From Apiotrichum sp. Y4204 (lineage: Eukaryota; Basidiomycota; Tremellomycetes; Trichosporonales; Trichosporonaceae), in the NCBI GenBank assembly GCA_025531455.1, contig JAMYHL010000098.1:1-64000 (forward strand): a stretch of DNA of 64,000 nt. The letters are read 5' to 3'. Shown piece by piece: positions 1-12,820 of this stretch. The translations under genes were made by a program, and so were the position numbers. Every line of letters starts with the position of its first letter. The stretch's first letter is position 1. The notes beneath the pieces are model-generated. The model saw only the letters and a program-made list of their open reading frames with translations. It had not been told where the DNA came from and ran no database searches.

Positions 1-680
1 CTTCAGGTCGTCCATCGAGAGCTTGTAGCCCGAGAGGTGGAGGAGAACATACTGGAGGGCACAACTGCGGGGTTAGTCATGGTGCGGTGCAAGACTTCAG
101 AGCTAAGGTTGAAAACTCACGCGTGGCCGTTCGAGAGAACGAAGCGGTCACGGTTGTACCAGTGCGAGTCCTTCGAGTTGTACTTGAGGAAACGGGTCCA
201 GAGAACGTGGGCAACGGGGGCCATACCCTGTAGGTCTTAGCGTGCTGCACGTCTGCAATAATGGCCGCCTGTGCAGGATCACACAGATTTCCTGAGCTCG
301 ACCTCGACATCCAGACTCACCATGGGAGCACCGGGGTGACCAGAGTTGGCCTAAACATAGTCAGTAAAGGCGTCTACAAAGGTAAAGTAAAAACAGATTA
401 TCGAGTCGGGATTGTCCCATACCCTCACATCCGACAGTGCCGGCGGGTGGGTTGAAACAGAAAACATGGATGGAGACTTGCCTTGCCGACGGTGTCAACC
501 GCAAGAGTGCGGATGGTGCTAAGCATGTTAGTCATCATAACAACAACGCGGGGACCGGACACGCAGGCGGTATCCCAGGAAGTGCTCGGCACTGAGCCAG
601 GGTGGGCCTGCCTTCACTGTGCGTTGTTGGAGAAGAACGTACTTGATAGCGAGCTCGTCAGTCTTGTTGAAGCTCGTCAT
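1..680 (-). CDS. TKL1: Transketolase, N-terminal part (5' partial)
   Basis: Cytosolic thiamine-diphosphate enzyme of the non-oxidative pentose phosphate pathway, moving two-carbon ketol units between sugar phosphates. Five exons on the minus strand: 680-643, 518-482, 350-321, 227-121 and 64-1; the gene continues beyond the window edge. The first 92 residues start [13 protein letters not shown]. They contain the family signatures [13 protein letters not shown] (His29) and [11 protein letters not shown] (His70), both of which line the thiamine diphosphate site in transketolases. The start is the first ATG that reads into the conserved [10 protein letters not shown] block. Intron 2 (481-351) has a GC donor (AAG|GCAAGT) instead of GT. 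The spliced protein matches the family without gaps, so identity is near certain; only the N-terminal part can be judged. Confidence 0.95.
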
Positions 681-2239
681 TGTGCTGGCAGAGTGTAAGC
701 AGATGTCGGAGTGGAGAATGGTAAAGAAACGTACTCTGGGATGTGTTTTTTTGTTTTATGGGAAGAGAAGAGGAGGAAAAGTGAGTAATATCGAGAAAGG
801 GAATGATATAAAGACCTGGGGGGTGGGAAGGGTGTGCACACAGGGAGTCAAAAGAGTGGTGGAGTGGAGTTGGTTACTCAGGGGGGGGGGGGAGGGAGGG
901 AGAGAGCCCCCAGTGACTGATCGGAAATCATCATTACCAGTCAAAATGCGGACCGCTGAACCCCCGGCAACCCCCGTCTCATGCCGTTCAACGTTCGACC
1001 CTCAGTAAACAATCTGATTCCGCCGCATTCACCCCGCACTCCGCTTGTGCCCGAGTGTGCAAGCCTCTGCACGTCGCCGTGGCGCATAGCAAGACAATGT
1101 TCTGCAACGTTGATCAAGACAGCGCAAGGCTGAGCACTGTTTCCCACACGTTGCGGCAGAATCCCACTATCGAGAAGTGAAAAGGAGCGATTTGTGGAGC
1201 TAGCTGGCAGAGCCATGCCTCGTCCCCCACATAACGGCTGATCCTATGGATGGGGGATCGGACTCGCTGACCTCCGCTCCGACCAGATTGTACGTCATTG
1301 CCTGTCATTGACAAAACGCTCACCTCAGGCAGGATCAGACCTCGGCCTCCGGTCCGGTGTCATTGATACTACCTGAATTCAATCTAGAACTGGTGCTCTG
1401 TCGCCAGCCTAGTGAGAGCTTAGTAACAATCCGGAAACGCCAGTCATGGATCATGGATGAATGATGGCCCTCCGAGTGCTCGTGGCCCAGAACATCGCGT
1501 AACCACGAGTCGCAGCCCGATGCTCGCTGTGCTTTCGCACGAATGCGTGGAGATATGGCACACGGCGGACAGCTAGGCCCGCTTTATCAACCCCTGTCGA
1601 CCAGGGATGGTGTCCCATAGCTGGTGGCGATTGGTTCTCCGTCATCACCCAGTTATCAAATGGTGCCTGCTCGCCGCGCGGCGTCGTGTCGACCATGTCT
1701 CACCGCATCGCCGGTGTGGACTGCACGTGCTTGCCACTTTGCTTGATCGCGATAGACCCCAGTACCATAGACAAGATCTGGCGGTCCAGCCCAGCAATAA
1801 CCTAACAGCATCGGGGTCAGACAAACCACCCGAGCGATAGAGTGAGACACATGAGGGCCATTGATATATGGTCAGCTGGCACAAATCTTTTCCTGCGCAT
1901 TATCTCTCTCGGAACCTCCTGGATCCCCGACCAGCTCTTCGCAGAGTCACATCAGAAGAACTGATTGCGCCCTCTGGCCCAGCGGATCGGGATCGGCGGC
2001 GCCGGCGAAGGAATGGGACAAGGGTAGATCGGGTTGATTAACTAATGAATGGAACCAGGGGGATCAGCCGAAAGGACATGGATCGACGATGATCACCCCC
2101 TTTGTGGTTGATATTACCTTGAATCTGCTGCGAGTGACGCGTGCAATGTTCAAACCGCTAACAACCCAATCCCACACCGTATTACAAACATGGCATAAAA
2201 CTACAGGAAACCGAAACGTAGATTAATCTTCCAAAAAGC
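681..2239. other. Intergenic region upstream of transketolase
   Basis: No coding signal found. The part next to the transketolase start should hold its promoter. It contains a 12-base G run at 881-892 followed by GA-rich sequence, which is a pyrimidine tract on the transketolase sense strand, as is common in strongly expressed fungal promoters. From about 1000 to 2239 I see only short open frames without protein-like composition. Confidence 0.6.
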
Positions 2240-3862
2240 TCACAAGCTCATCGGCCGCATCGGAGTCGACACATTGACGAGCTCGGCGGTGCTGTCGAAC
2301 ATCTTCTCGCGAGGGGACTGCGCCGGGCTAGCCGTCTGCGCCGCTCCCGAATAGCGGTTTGGGCAGCTGTGTAGCATACCAAGGTAGACGGACGAGCGGG
2401 CACCCTCGGGGTCGCACGTGCGGCCGCCGCGCATTCGGACCAGCTTTTCTTTGCACGCGCCGGGGTTCCACACACCGAGGTTGCCGCGGTCCAGATCGTC
2501 AAAGTCGACCGTACACAGAAAGATGAGCGCCACAAGCTCAAACATCACGGTCAGCACGCCCCAGGCGGCCGGCGTGCGCGTCCACGGTACAGACTCGTCG
2601 TACGTGATCCTCGAAGTCTGTACAACGAGAATGCGCCACATTCCCTCGGGAATGAGAGTGCACCCCAGAACGCAGAGGGTGGCGCACACGCCCGCGGTTG
2701 TGATGGTCGTCGCTTCCTCGATGCGCTGGTTCTGGATCATGTCCGCGACCGCGCGGTGGTCGACGTCCCGCGTGGCCGCCGCGGAGCGGTGTCGCTGTAT
2801 TGCGGTGTACGGCAAAACGACACACAGGCAGCAGGTACATGCGAACGAGAGGATCGCACCGGCGCGCGCCACCATTGTGCCTTGCCAGTACCGATGACGC
2901 TGGGGGGAGCCCTCTGGGGACACGGCGACGAGGCGCGTGATTGTGCCGGCGATGGAGAGGACGGCAGCGAGGATCGGAATGAGGTAGACAGCAAACGCCT
3001 TGAGCGCGTGTGGCGAGTCGCTAAACTGCACCATGCAATACCTGGGAGTTAGTTCAACGCTCTGCACGCGACATTCGTGGGTCTTCTGTCACTTTTGACG
3101 CGTAGAGTTACGTGCAGTATGTGGCAAGTCCGACAACCGAGCGTAGGTAAAAGGCAGCCACCCAGGCACAAGCGCCTTTGGGAATGGAACCTCAAAACAG
3201 CCTAGTCGCCACGCTGTACTGCGAACCACCGCGGTGGCTCTGGCCGCTGTCGCCGCATACTTCGCGTCTCCAACAGCGAAACTTACACACAGGGGATGCG
3301 ATTGCTCCACGAGTACGTTAGACTGTAAACACCGGCGCAGAACAGCTGGTATCCTAGCACCGAGAGTACGTCCATCGCGCACACTATGCCCCAGCGGTCC
3401 CAGGTCGCTGCCACTGCCGATCCGCCGGAATGGTTGAGAAACACGAGGCCAAGTGCGAACAATGGTACGCGCACTAGAGTGAAACGTTAGTAAGAGGGGA
3501 AACGAAGAGGGTGAGAAAAGGCGAATGTACTGTTTGCCATACGATGAATGTAGCCAGCTGTCACGGCAGTAACTCTGGGCACTTGCCATGTCGCTCACCG
3601 CGCGCAACTGCACATTTTCACCTGCGTCTCTTCGCCACCACTACTTACTCATCGCCATTCCCACGAAACAGATGTACGCCCCCTTGCGGTGGCGGTGCTT
3701 AGGCCTGGAGGGGCATATGAGGCGGGCAGTGAGGATGACGAACGCGACGGCATAGACGACCAGATACGCGAGCGTCTCGGGGCGGCGGATGGCACGGGCG
3801 ACGATGCCGACTGGGAACGAGTCGAGCTCGCGCCCGACAGCGGGCGGCGAGGCCTCGGCCAT
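2240..3862 (-). CDS. Multi-pass membrane protein of unknown function
   Basis: Not recognised by family. Exons: 3862-3649, 3473-3287 and 3041-2240, joined in frame to give about 400 residues. Hydrophobic segments that look like transmembrane helices are seen around LAYLVVYAVAFVILTARLI (about residues 31-49), in the second exon, and at least four more in the last exon (for example AVYLIPILAAVLSIAG and GVLTVMFELVALIFLCTV), so five to seven passes. The roughly 75-residue tail is hydrophilic, with Ser/Pro and basic residues. The layout resembles fungal seven-pass families such as RTA1-like or DUF7702 proteins, but no diagnostic motif was found, so this is only a suggestion. Intron 1 (3648-3474) could hide a 15-nt micro-exon, and intron 3 (3286-3042) is long for this genome, so the model may be incomplete. 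Confidence 0.6.
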
Positions 3863-5727
3863 GTCCTGGAAGTGGAGCAGTTGGCGGACGGGGTTGGAGG
3901 AACCGCTCAGTGACCGCGGCTGTCGTTGAAAAGTCGAGAGACGGTGGTTGTGTAGACGTGGGAGATTGATAGACGTTGATGAAGAAACTAGATGTACATG
4001 GAGATGCAGACCTCAGAGCCCAGGACGTCGCTGCGTTCTCTGCCAAGGAGGTACCATCACGTTGTCACCAAGAACAATGCAGCGATGGATACTGCGGTGC
4101 CGGCTGGTGGCGCAAGGACCCGCCAACGTCCCGACCCCGCGCTCCTGACCATATCGGTCAGAATACGAGACGGTCGGTAAACCTTCTTGAGCCGCCGTGC
4201 TGTGTGTTGCTGCGATTACGGCAAAGCACAGGGCCCGGCTTCACCCAGCCAGGTCCATGATCTTAAACGCAAGGAAGCCGCCTCTCTCTATGGTGTGCAC
4301 AGCTGGAGGTTCCCTACGGCTCCGACAGAACTATGGGGCATACCGACGGTAGCTATGCGCAGCGCCTGGATGTAACGTAACCGCCGGGACTGATGGCACA
4401 GCGAAGGAACGACTCCTGTGCCCTTCGACCAGTCGACCAGAGCCTTACGACAGGTTTGCCTAAACGAGGCATTGCTGATGGATTCAGGAGCCTCCGGCCC
4501 CTGTCACCCCCTCCGAGTACGTTCCGCACCGTACATCTGCGCTGCTTCTTTCGTTCGCAACTGTCCACGCTTCTCAACCTGCTGCGGTCTGCGAACGCTA
4601 TCCCGCGGTGGAGGCCAAGCACGTACGCCACTCCCGGCGTGCTCTCGGCGTGCCTGCCAGCTTGCGCGCCCACATGTTTTATGCGTACCGCGAACAAGCG
4701 ATGACGGCTGGGCGCCGAGTGCTGGGTGGAGCTAGGACTGCTCGTAGCTGGTGGGCCGGCCGAGTCAAGTGGTGGGTGAGGTACTTCACCGGGTTGGACC
4801 TGGACGGGAGCTTAAACCCTCTGGTCCTCGGGCCGGTCAGGTCATCAAGTGAACATCTGCACACCACCGCTCGTCGATCTCCCTTGTCTCTGATTACTGC
4901 AAAACTACTGGCGTAAGTTGTGCCCACGAGCTCCATACCATCGCCCCGACGGCACTACTATGGCCCGAGGGGGGGGCTTGCCCTGAGTCGGGAGAGTGGC
5001 CATGTCACTGATACGCCACACGGCAATGTCCCCAGATGCTGGCTGCGTACTCTCCGAAGGAGCGCCTGATTGTTCGGCAGGAGTGGCGAAATGCTGCGAG
5101 CACAGAACGCTTTTATATTCTTCGTCCCGTCCATGTCATCGGACACCCACAACAAAGCGAACAGGTCGGATATCACGGCGTAATAGAAATGACAGCGACT
5201 GCCGCCAAATGCCCTGATTCAGCATTCGGGAACGATGCCCAGTAGTATAGTCTGACCTTGCCGCCACGAGAGCTAGAAAGCTGGAATGTGACATGTGATG
5301 ACTTTTGCTGTACAGTACCGGCCCTACTGTTCTATGAAGTACTTTATCGTTTTATCTCGTGTGGTGAGGACATAAGAGATAGGGCCCCGCACAGACTTAG
5401 GACCGGTGACCTCTGGAGCTTTTAGCGCTTTGATGCGGAATGGGCGCTAGAGTGCGGGAGTTCGAGCGTACGACTGGCAGTCGTCGCGGGCACTGCACAC
5501 CGATCCCGACAATGATCCCCGGCCCCGAAATGACGGGATCACAACGTGAACGAGTATGGTAGAGGGCGCCATATCCTGTGACCCATCTACCACGACAGAG
5601 CAGAGTTCAGACTGGAGCGAAACAAATGTGCTGTACGGACAAAAATAGCTGATCGGCCGAACTCGTCTGGCTTTTGCGAGAGACTTCACCGGCGTTCTTC
5701 AACAGAGAAGGAAAAGAAAAGAAAAGC
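3863..5727. other. Intergenic region, no gene seen
   Basis: About 1.9 kb between the membrane protein start and the tRNA gene. Open frames on both strands are short, overlap each other and have Arg/Ser/Ala-rich composition typical of chance frames in GC-rich DNA. No splice-linked conserved protein could be assembled. The last 25 bases before the tRNA are A/G-rich. Confidence 0.5.
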
Positions 5728-5820
5728 GCCCCGTTAGCTCAGTGGTAGAGCGTGTCACTAGTACTCGGTCGTCGGTCGTGGGTCATGACAAGGTCAGTCG
5801 TTCAAGTCGGCTACGGGGCA
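5728..5820 (+). tRNA. tRNA-Thr (anticodon AGT) with a 21-nt intron
   Basis: Folds as a complete cloverleaf after intron removal. Acceptor GCCCCGT (5728-5734) pairs with ACGGGGC (5813-5819), with discriminator A at 5820. D arm GCTC/GAGC is at 5737-5751. Anticodon stem TGTCA (5753-5757) pairs with TGACA (5786-5790). The T arm AGTCG/CGGCT carries loop TTCAAGT. The anticodon is AGT at 5760-5762; A34 would be edited to inosine. The intron (5764-5784) sits one base 3' of the anticodon, the canonical nuclear position, and contains CGGTCGT twice. The A box (TAGCTCAGTGG) and a B box (GTTCAAGTC) are present. Confidence 0.93.
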
Positions 5821-5830
5821 TCTTCAGTGC

Positions 5831-5835
5831 TTTTT
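5831..5835 (+). terminator. RNA polymerase III terminator for tRNA-Thr
   Basis: A run of five T residues lies 10 bases after the tRNA discriminator base, as expected for pol III termination. Confidence 0.75.
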
Positions 5836-6611
5836 AAACCCGACGTCGGATGATAGGAAGGATGCGATAGTGAAACCGGTACGCTCGTGCGGCACAAACA
5901 GTCTGTCATATACCTGTGGATGTCGAGCGGGTCTGGAAAGGTGCAGAAATGACAATGTGGACCTCGGACAGGAAAGACTGACCATCTCACCTTCGTCTGC
6001 AATTGATACCGGGCTATGAAACGCCTGACTCAAACAGTCTTCGACTCCTGGAATCCGCGCAATGACTATGGATGCCTAAGAGAGTACACATTAGTAGGCA
6101 TCGTGAACTATGAGCATGTCAGCGGGGCCGGGGATTCGAATCCCAAGGTTTTTGGACCACCGCGCTTAAGAAGTCGTTAGAAGCGGATCCGTTCGTCATT
6201 CTCAGACCCGCGTCCGTTAAGAGAAGCACTTTCACGCTTCTGGTTCGCTGGCCCCAGTTAAAAATCGGATTAGTATTGCAAAATACTATCGCCAACTCAG
6301 TCACAGTCAACGACGGATACATGCCCAATAACAGACGCATGCTAGCTGCCGTTCCTTCGTTTCGAACTACAGTCGTTGATGGCACGAGTGATACGTCACA
6401 GTGGCTCGCCCCGTTCTCGAATGAGCTCGGTACCGGGTCTTGATGCTAGCGAAAGAAGGTACGTCGTGTCAAAGGCGGCCATCTCATCGATGCTGAATGC
6501 GATTCGAAGTCTCGTGGTTATACGTGCGTGTGGCGATCCTTCTCCCTCCCATCGATCATCTCCTTCCTATTCCACTTCCACAATCTCCTCCCTTCCAACC
6601 CTTCTTCGATC
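5836..6611. other. Intergenic region with an isolated B-box-like palindrome
   Basis: No gene could be assembled. At 6133-6146 the sequence GGGATTCGAATCCC (minus strand too, as it is a palindrome) resembles a tRNA T-loop/B box, but there is no matching A box or acceptor stem. The stretch 6535-6600 is pyrimidine-rich and is likely the 3' flank of the ISD11-like gene on the opposite strand. Confidence 0.4.
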
Positions 6612-6932
6612 CTAAGCGCCATGCCGGCTCGTCGTGTTCTCGACAACAAGTTTCTCTCCCTTGAACATGGAGTTGATCGTCCCCGCACGCTCGACGACCG
6701 CAGCGTCGCGGGTAGCGACATCAAAAAACTCGGAAAGCGCGGCATCGTCGAGCTTCTTCGCGTCCTTGCTCGCCGGGACAGTGGTTGTGTCGCCCAGCGT
6801 CGCGAGGGGAGCGGCGAACCGCTCGTCGGTGCGCCGCAGGAAGTACTGCTGGAAGTTGTAGGATGCGAAGCGCGCGGATCCGGCGCGCATTGCCGTGTGG
6901 AGCTGCTGGACTTGGGCGAGGGTCGGCGGCAT
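6612..6932 (-). CDS. ISD11: ISD11-like LYR-family protein (LYRM4 homologue)
   Basis: Predicted mitochondrial matrix partner that, in the known family, stabilises the cysteine desulfurase Nfs1 and binds acyl carrier protein for iron-sulfur cluster assembly. Single exon, 106 residues from the ATG at 6932-6930; the family is usually 90-110. The core ARFASYNFQQYFLRRTDERF (residues 20-39) matches the conserved RF.SYNFR.Y.LRRT.D.F region of Isd11. The usual LYR tripeptide is replaced by Leu-His-Thr at residues 11-13. An in-frame upstream extension exists but lacks conserved sequence, so the ATG directly before the helix is preferred. It lies 353 bases downstream of ESA1 on the same strand and is probably transcribed separately. 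Confidence 0.75.
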   Translation of the reverse strand: MPPTLAQVQQLHTAMRAGSARFASYNFQQYFLRRTDERFAAPLATLGDTTTVPASKDAKKLDDAALSEFFDVATRDAAVVERAGTINSMFKGEKLVVENTTSRHGA

Positions 6933-7285
6933 TATAGGTTGATGGGTTGGAGAGTTGGTGGGTGTTGTGAACAGAGCCGATTCGCTTGGGGAATGCAAGT
7001 GGAGGTTAGTCATATCCAGCATATCCTCCACTTTGCCGTCATCGCCAATCGGCATTCTACGCCCCATTCCGTGTGGCAAAAGACCTGCATCCACCACATC
7101 CATCACGATGCAGCTTGCCATCATTAGGAGAACGCAAGCAATCTGACGACACTGGGGCACTTCCAGAGCTCGAGCACCGCCGGTCACAAAACACTCCTTG
7201 TTTGCTTCAGGCTACGGATAACGCTGCATGCGGGTACAACTACGGGTGCTACAATGCCAAAAACCAAAACACCACAGCCGAGAGT
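6933..7285. other. Spacer between ESA1 and the ISD11-like gene
   Basis: Both genes are on the minus strand, so this 353-base stretch holds the ESA1 3' end and the ISD11-like promoter. No further coding sequence is seen. Confidence 0.5.
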
Positions 7286-9031
<1,746 letters not shown>

Positions 9032-9856
9032 GCCTACTCGAAATAGTATCCAAATCCGGGGGTCCCAAACGACTGGGGGCGCGCGCGTGTGACTCTGTGT
9101 GTGTGTGTGTGTGTGTGGCTCAGGCCCTCAGGGACAGTGTAGAGTGCAAGGATCGCTTGCTAATAACGCGTGGAACCTGCGACAATTCGCCACCAAACAG
9201 TACTCAGACTACAGGACACGGATCGGCCTGGTTCAAGTCGTGTACTACAGCCTGTTCTCCGCGCTGTCTCTGAGGATGCTTTTGGTGAGCTCGAGATATA
9301 GATGGATGGCGAGTAATTGGGTCGTGAAGAAAGTGTGGTCGTGGTGAAAAAGGTGGGAAAAAAATACTTGTTCCCTGTGCTTGCCGACTGGATGTGCATT
9401 GGTTGGCCTGGTTGGGAGGTGATCGTGGCACAGTCAACCCAGAATGGCCCAGAACCACAGATGACGGCGCGTGGCACGGGACTAATTTTGGATGTTTGTG
9501 TTGCATACGTTGCATGTTGCCTGTGTTTGATGTGGTGCCCCGCGCCCCGCACAGTGTCAGTGGCATGGCCAACACGTTCCTCCTTCATCGTTACGACTAT
9601 ACGACCGGCCAGGCGACCAGGCGATCATTGCCTTACTCGTCGCCATCCACCGATCCGGCATCTGTGTCGGCCAACCCTTCGGATGTAGCAGACAGAGACA
9701 TAACATCTCCCCAGCTCCCTTAACTTCAACACTGTTGCTTGCTGTTCCCTCTAGTCACTCCCGGTCACCCGGCGTCGCGATTCCCCGGCATCCCGGCGAC
9801 TCCTCCACCCGCCCCAATGGTGCCGCGTTCCTCTCCAGCACCAGCCAGCCGTCGCA
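9032..9856. promoter_or_regulatory. Bidirectional promoter region, ESA1/RGP1
   Basis: About 0.8 kb between two divergent starts. It holds a TG dinucleotide tract close to the ESA1 start and no coding sequence. No clear TATA box was seen for either gene. Confidence 0.55.
9096..9117. repeat. (TG)n microsatellite
   Basis: Eleven TG dinucleotides, about 65 bases upstream of the ESA1 start codon and preceded by a GC-alternating stretch (GCGCGCGCGT). Alternating purine-pyrimidine of this kind can form Z-DNA, but here that is only inference. Confidence 0.85.
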
Positions 9857-12820
9857 ATGTTTTCTCGTTCGTCCCCCGTTTCGGGTTCCGGCTCATCGGC
9901 GCACTATAATGAAAAGGAGGATCCACACCTTGAGGTCACTGTAACCCCATGCGCGTCGGCATTCTATGCCGGCGAGATGTTCTCGGCTGTCATCTCATTT
10001 CGCAACAGCCGCGTCGCGTACCCGTCCACGGTGTCTTCTCAGTACCCAAACTCTCCTCACACGCCCTCGCTGCCCGGTACACCGGATCATTCTGGGTCAT
10101 CGCCATGGCCCCAAAACGCGCTCTCTCCCGCGTCAGAAGCTGCTGCTGCTCTACCGGCGACAAGTCCCGACCGCGCGTGGAGTCCTGCTTCGTCGGTGGG
10201 ATGGCGCGGCGAACACGCGCGACGACCCTCCGGGCATGGTCACACGCGCCGCACCCAGAGTCTTGCACTTGGAAAGGGAACACTTAGCCCGCAGGAGATG
10301 GTGTGGGCGCTCTCGGGAGGGACGTCAGATGGTGAGCAACTGGCGCGGGCCCGCTGACTCCAGTCACGACACCGACTCCGACACCGCCGCCACTTCCCCA
10401 CCGACGAGGGGGATCGATCCCAGTCGCGCACCCTCATGCACGCAAAGTGTCCCTCGCAAGCGCGTTTGCCAACTCGCCCCCTCCATCAGCCGGTCTTCCG
10501 AAGTCGGCACCGCTACCTTCTTTCGAGAGCGACAGCCAGCTGCAGGACGCGCAGGCTCTGTCGCCCCGCACACCTGACTTTGCGGCATACGACGCAGGAC
10601 CATCAATCAGGGCTTCGTCGCGATCACCGTGCGCGTCCCCATCATTACCGAATGTGGAGGAGGAGTCGCCAAAGCCAGGTCGTGCGGGATTGCAGCCCAT
10701 GGATCAGCCAGGCACCGCGACGCTCTCTCCGGGGTTGCACTCGGCGGCCTCGGTTCCCAACAGCTTTCTCTACTCGTCCACTTCCTCCGTCGGCTCCTCT
10801 AGTTCTTCCATCGGCATTGAGTCTCCGTCGCGGAATGTGAGGAAACACAACCGCGCTCCCACGTATCACAACGCGTACGGGGCCGCGCTGCTTTCACCGC
10901 CAGCGCATCCGTTCATGAGGAATCGATTACCACTGGACACTGGGAGCACGACAGTCCTCTGGGCCCACACTCGTCTGGTTGCCCGCTTCTCGCCGTCGCA
11001 CCAGTACATCCCCCCGGACCCATTGCTTCCGCTCAAATCGAAGTTGCTACACCAGCCGATTGGATCTGGGTCTCTCCTCCCCGCAGAAGGGAGCCCGACA
11101 TCGTCGCGATGGGCGATCAACTTTGGGACTGGGTCGATTGGCAAGGATGCGCAGCCAACTTTGACAGGAAGCCTGTTTGGCCTTGCGAAGGGGCTAGTGT
11201 ACGGTGGTACCGGTGGGAGTTTGCAGGAGGAGCGAAAGCGTGTGTGGAACACCAGCGACCTGCCGGTGTTGGAAACGAGCCGAAGTCTCCTGGGCGTTGA
11301 TATCAAGTTGGCAGAAGGGGAGACGCGTGAATGTAAGTCTGGTTTCCGCGGCAGTTGTGCTGACTCCAGTCGTATACACTCTACAATTGCCAACGAGTCT
11401 ACCGGCTGCGTTCAAGGGAAGAGCGCTAAAGTTTTCCTACGAGCTTGTCGTGTCTCTCAATGTTGCCTTGCCAGGACCCGGGAAGCGCCAGAGGACGAAG
11501 GAGATCACGATCCCGGTACGAGTGTGGCCCAATGTGTCACTCGCGAGTCCTCTGCAGACGTACGATGTTTTGCAGCCGATTATACAGACCACGGAGCAGG
11601 CGACAGTTGAGGAGCGGCCTTTCCAGGGGGCATCCGTGGCTGCCAGCAGACGACATGCGCCGCCGGAGCCACCGAATCGCAAGGGCGATCCACTTGCCGT
11701 GTATGCTCGTCGCCTCCTGGAGACACTTGACGCAGACAGCCCGATTATGCGTGTGCCGCCGTCTCCCTCCAAGGCGCTCATGCCACTGCCTCCGGTACCC
11801 TTCTCGCCGAGTGCCCCGTATGTCGCGCTCAACAGCCCTGTATCCCCTAGCAGCCCAATCTCGCCAAGCACATCACAGCCCGGCCTCTCCGACTTGCTGC
11901 CGCCTCCGAGAATAAACGGTGGTGGATTCCCGATGTCTCCCAAGTCGCCGCGAAACTCCTTTCTTGCAACGCCCGACGACCGCGCCCGACTTCGGCCGCG
12001 CGCAACGAGCCTGGTGGGCGACGACGAACTCGTGGAGGAACAGCAACGTTGTGGCGAGGCAGTGGAGATCCTCTCACGCCACTCCCCGAAGTGTAAGCAG
12101 AAGAACGATTCCCAGACTCTGACGGCAGCTTCATACGACATCGCGAAGGATGGCGAGATTGTGGCAGTGCTCACACTCATCAAGACCACATACCGTCTCG
12201 GCGAGACCGTGCTTGGGGTGGTGACGTTCAACAATCCGGACTCTGAGCGGCGTGTGCTGAAGATCTCGGCTTTCCTGGAAACCCATGAAGTGATCCCGGA
12301 AACGCTGCTTCCCCCATCTGCGTCGTCGTCGCGGCGCCGTCAGCCTGAGTTGCGCAAGGTTCACGCAGAGCATAACAGCGCGTATGCACTCCACACTGCG
12401 CGCCTGCCGTTCTCGCTCGACATTCCGTCGGACGCCACGCCAGCGTTCTCTCTAACGGCCGGCGAGGAGGGACGCGCCGGCGGCCTCGAGTGGCGCTTGC
12501 GTCTCGCGTTCCTTGTAGCTATCCCGCGGCGTCATAGGGGAGCGCAGAGTCCGAGCAAATCGCCTGACACGTCGAGTGCGACTCGCGCCAGATCCCACTC
12601 GCATCCAGGCTCAGAGCAACATGGTGTGATTCACCTCCTCCCGGCCGAGGGCGACGCGGATAACGCACCGTACGTCGCAGCCCCGAATATCGTGCCCTTC
12701 ATGCGCGACGGGGACGAGTACGCCGAGGCGCGAGCCGAAACGGTCGAGTGTGAAGTGCCTGTTAGCGTGCTCGCTGGCAACACGGCGTTTGTTGTGCGTC
12801 CGAGCGTGTTCCCTGTGTAG
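9857..12820 (+). CDS. RGP1: Rgp1 family protein (Ric1-Rgp1 Golgi exchange factor subunit)
   Basis: In the known family, Rgp1 forms with Ric1 the nucleotide exchange factor for the Rab Ypt6/Rab6 at the Golgi, acting in retrograde traffic. Three exons: 9857-10331, 10364-11332 and 11370-12820, giving 964 residues. The arrestin-like Rgp1 fold is split. An N-terminal block LEVTVTPCASAFYAGE (about residues 25-40) is followed by a long Ser/Pro-rich insert. Then come FVYTLQLPTSLPAAFKGRAL (from about residue 482), YELVVSLNVALPG, and a final block with YDIAKDGEIVAVLTLIKTTY and LTLIKTTYRLGETVLGVVTF. Both introns are very short (32 and 37 nt), but each has GTRAGY, CTGAC and CAG signals and restores the frame exactly. 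The length exceeds yeast Rgp1 because of the disordered inserts. Confidence 0.88.

Noticed and set aside
3042..3286. Extra exon inside intron 3 of the membrane protein gene
   Set aside because: Open in one frame but without good splice signals on both sides; left as intron.
6119..6385. tRNA-like sequence with GGATTCGAATCC on the minus strand
   Set aside because: No A box, no acceptor stem partner for GCCCCGC and a mismatch in the T stem; it cannot fold as a tRNA.
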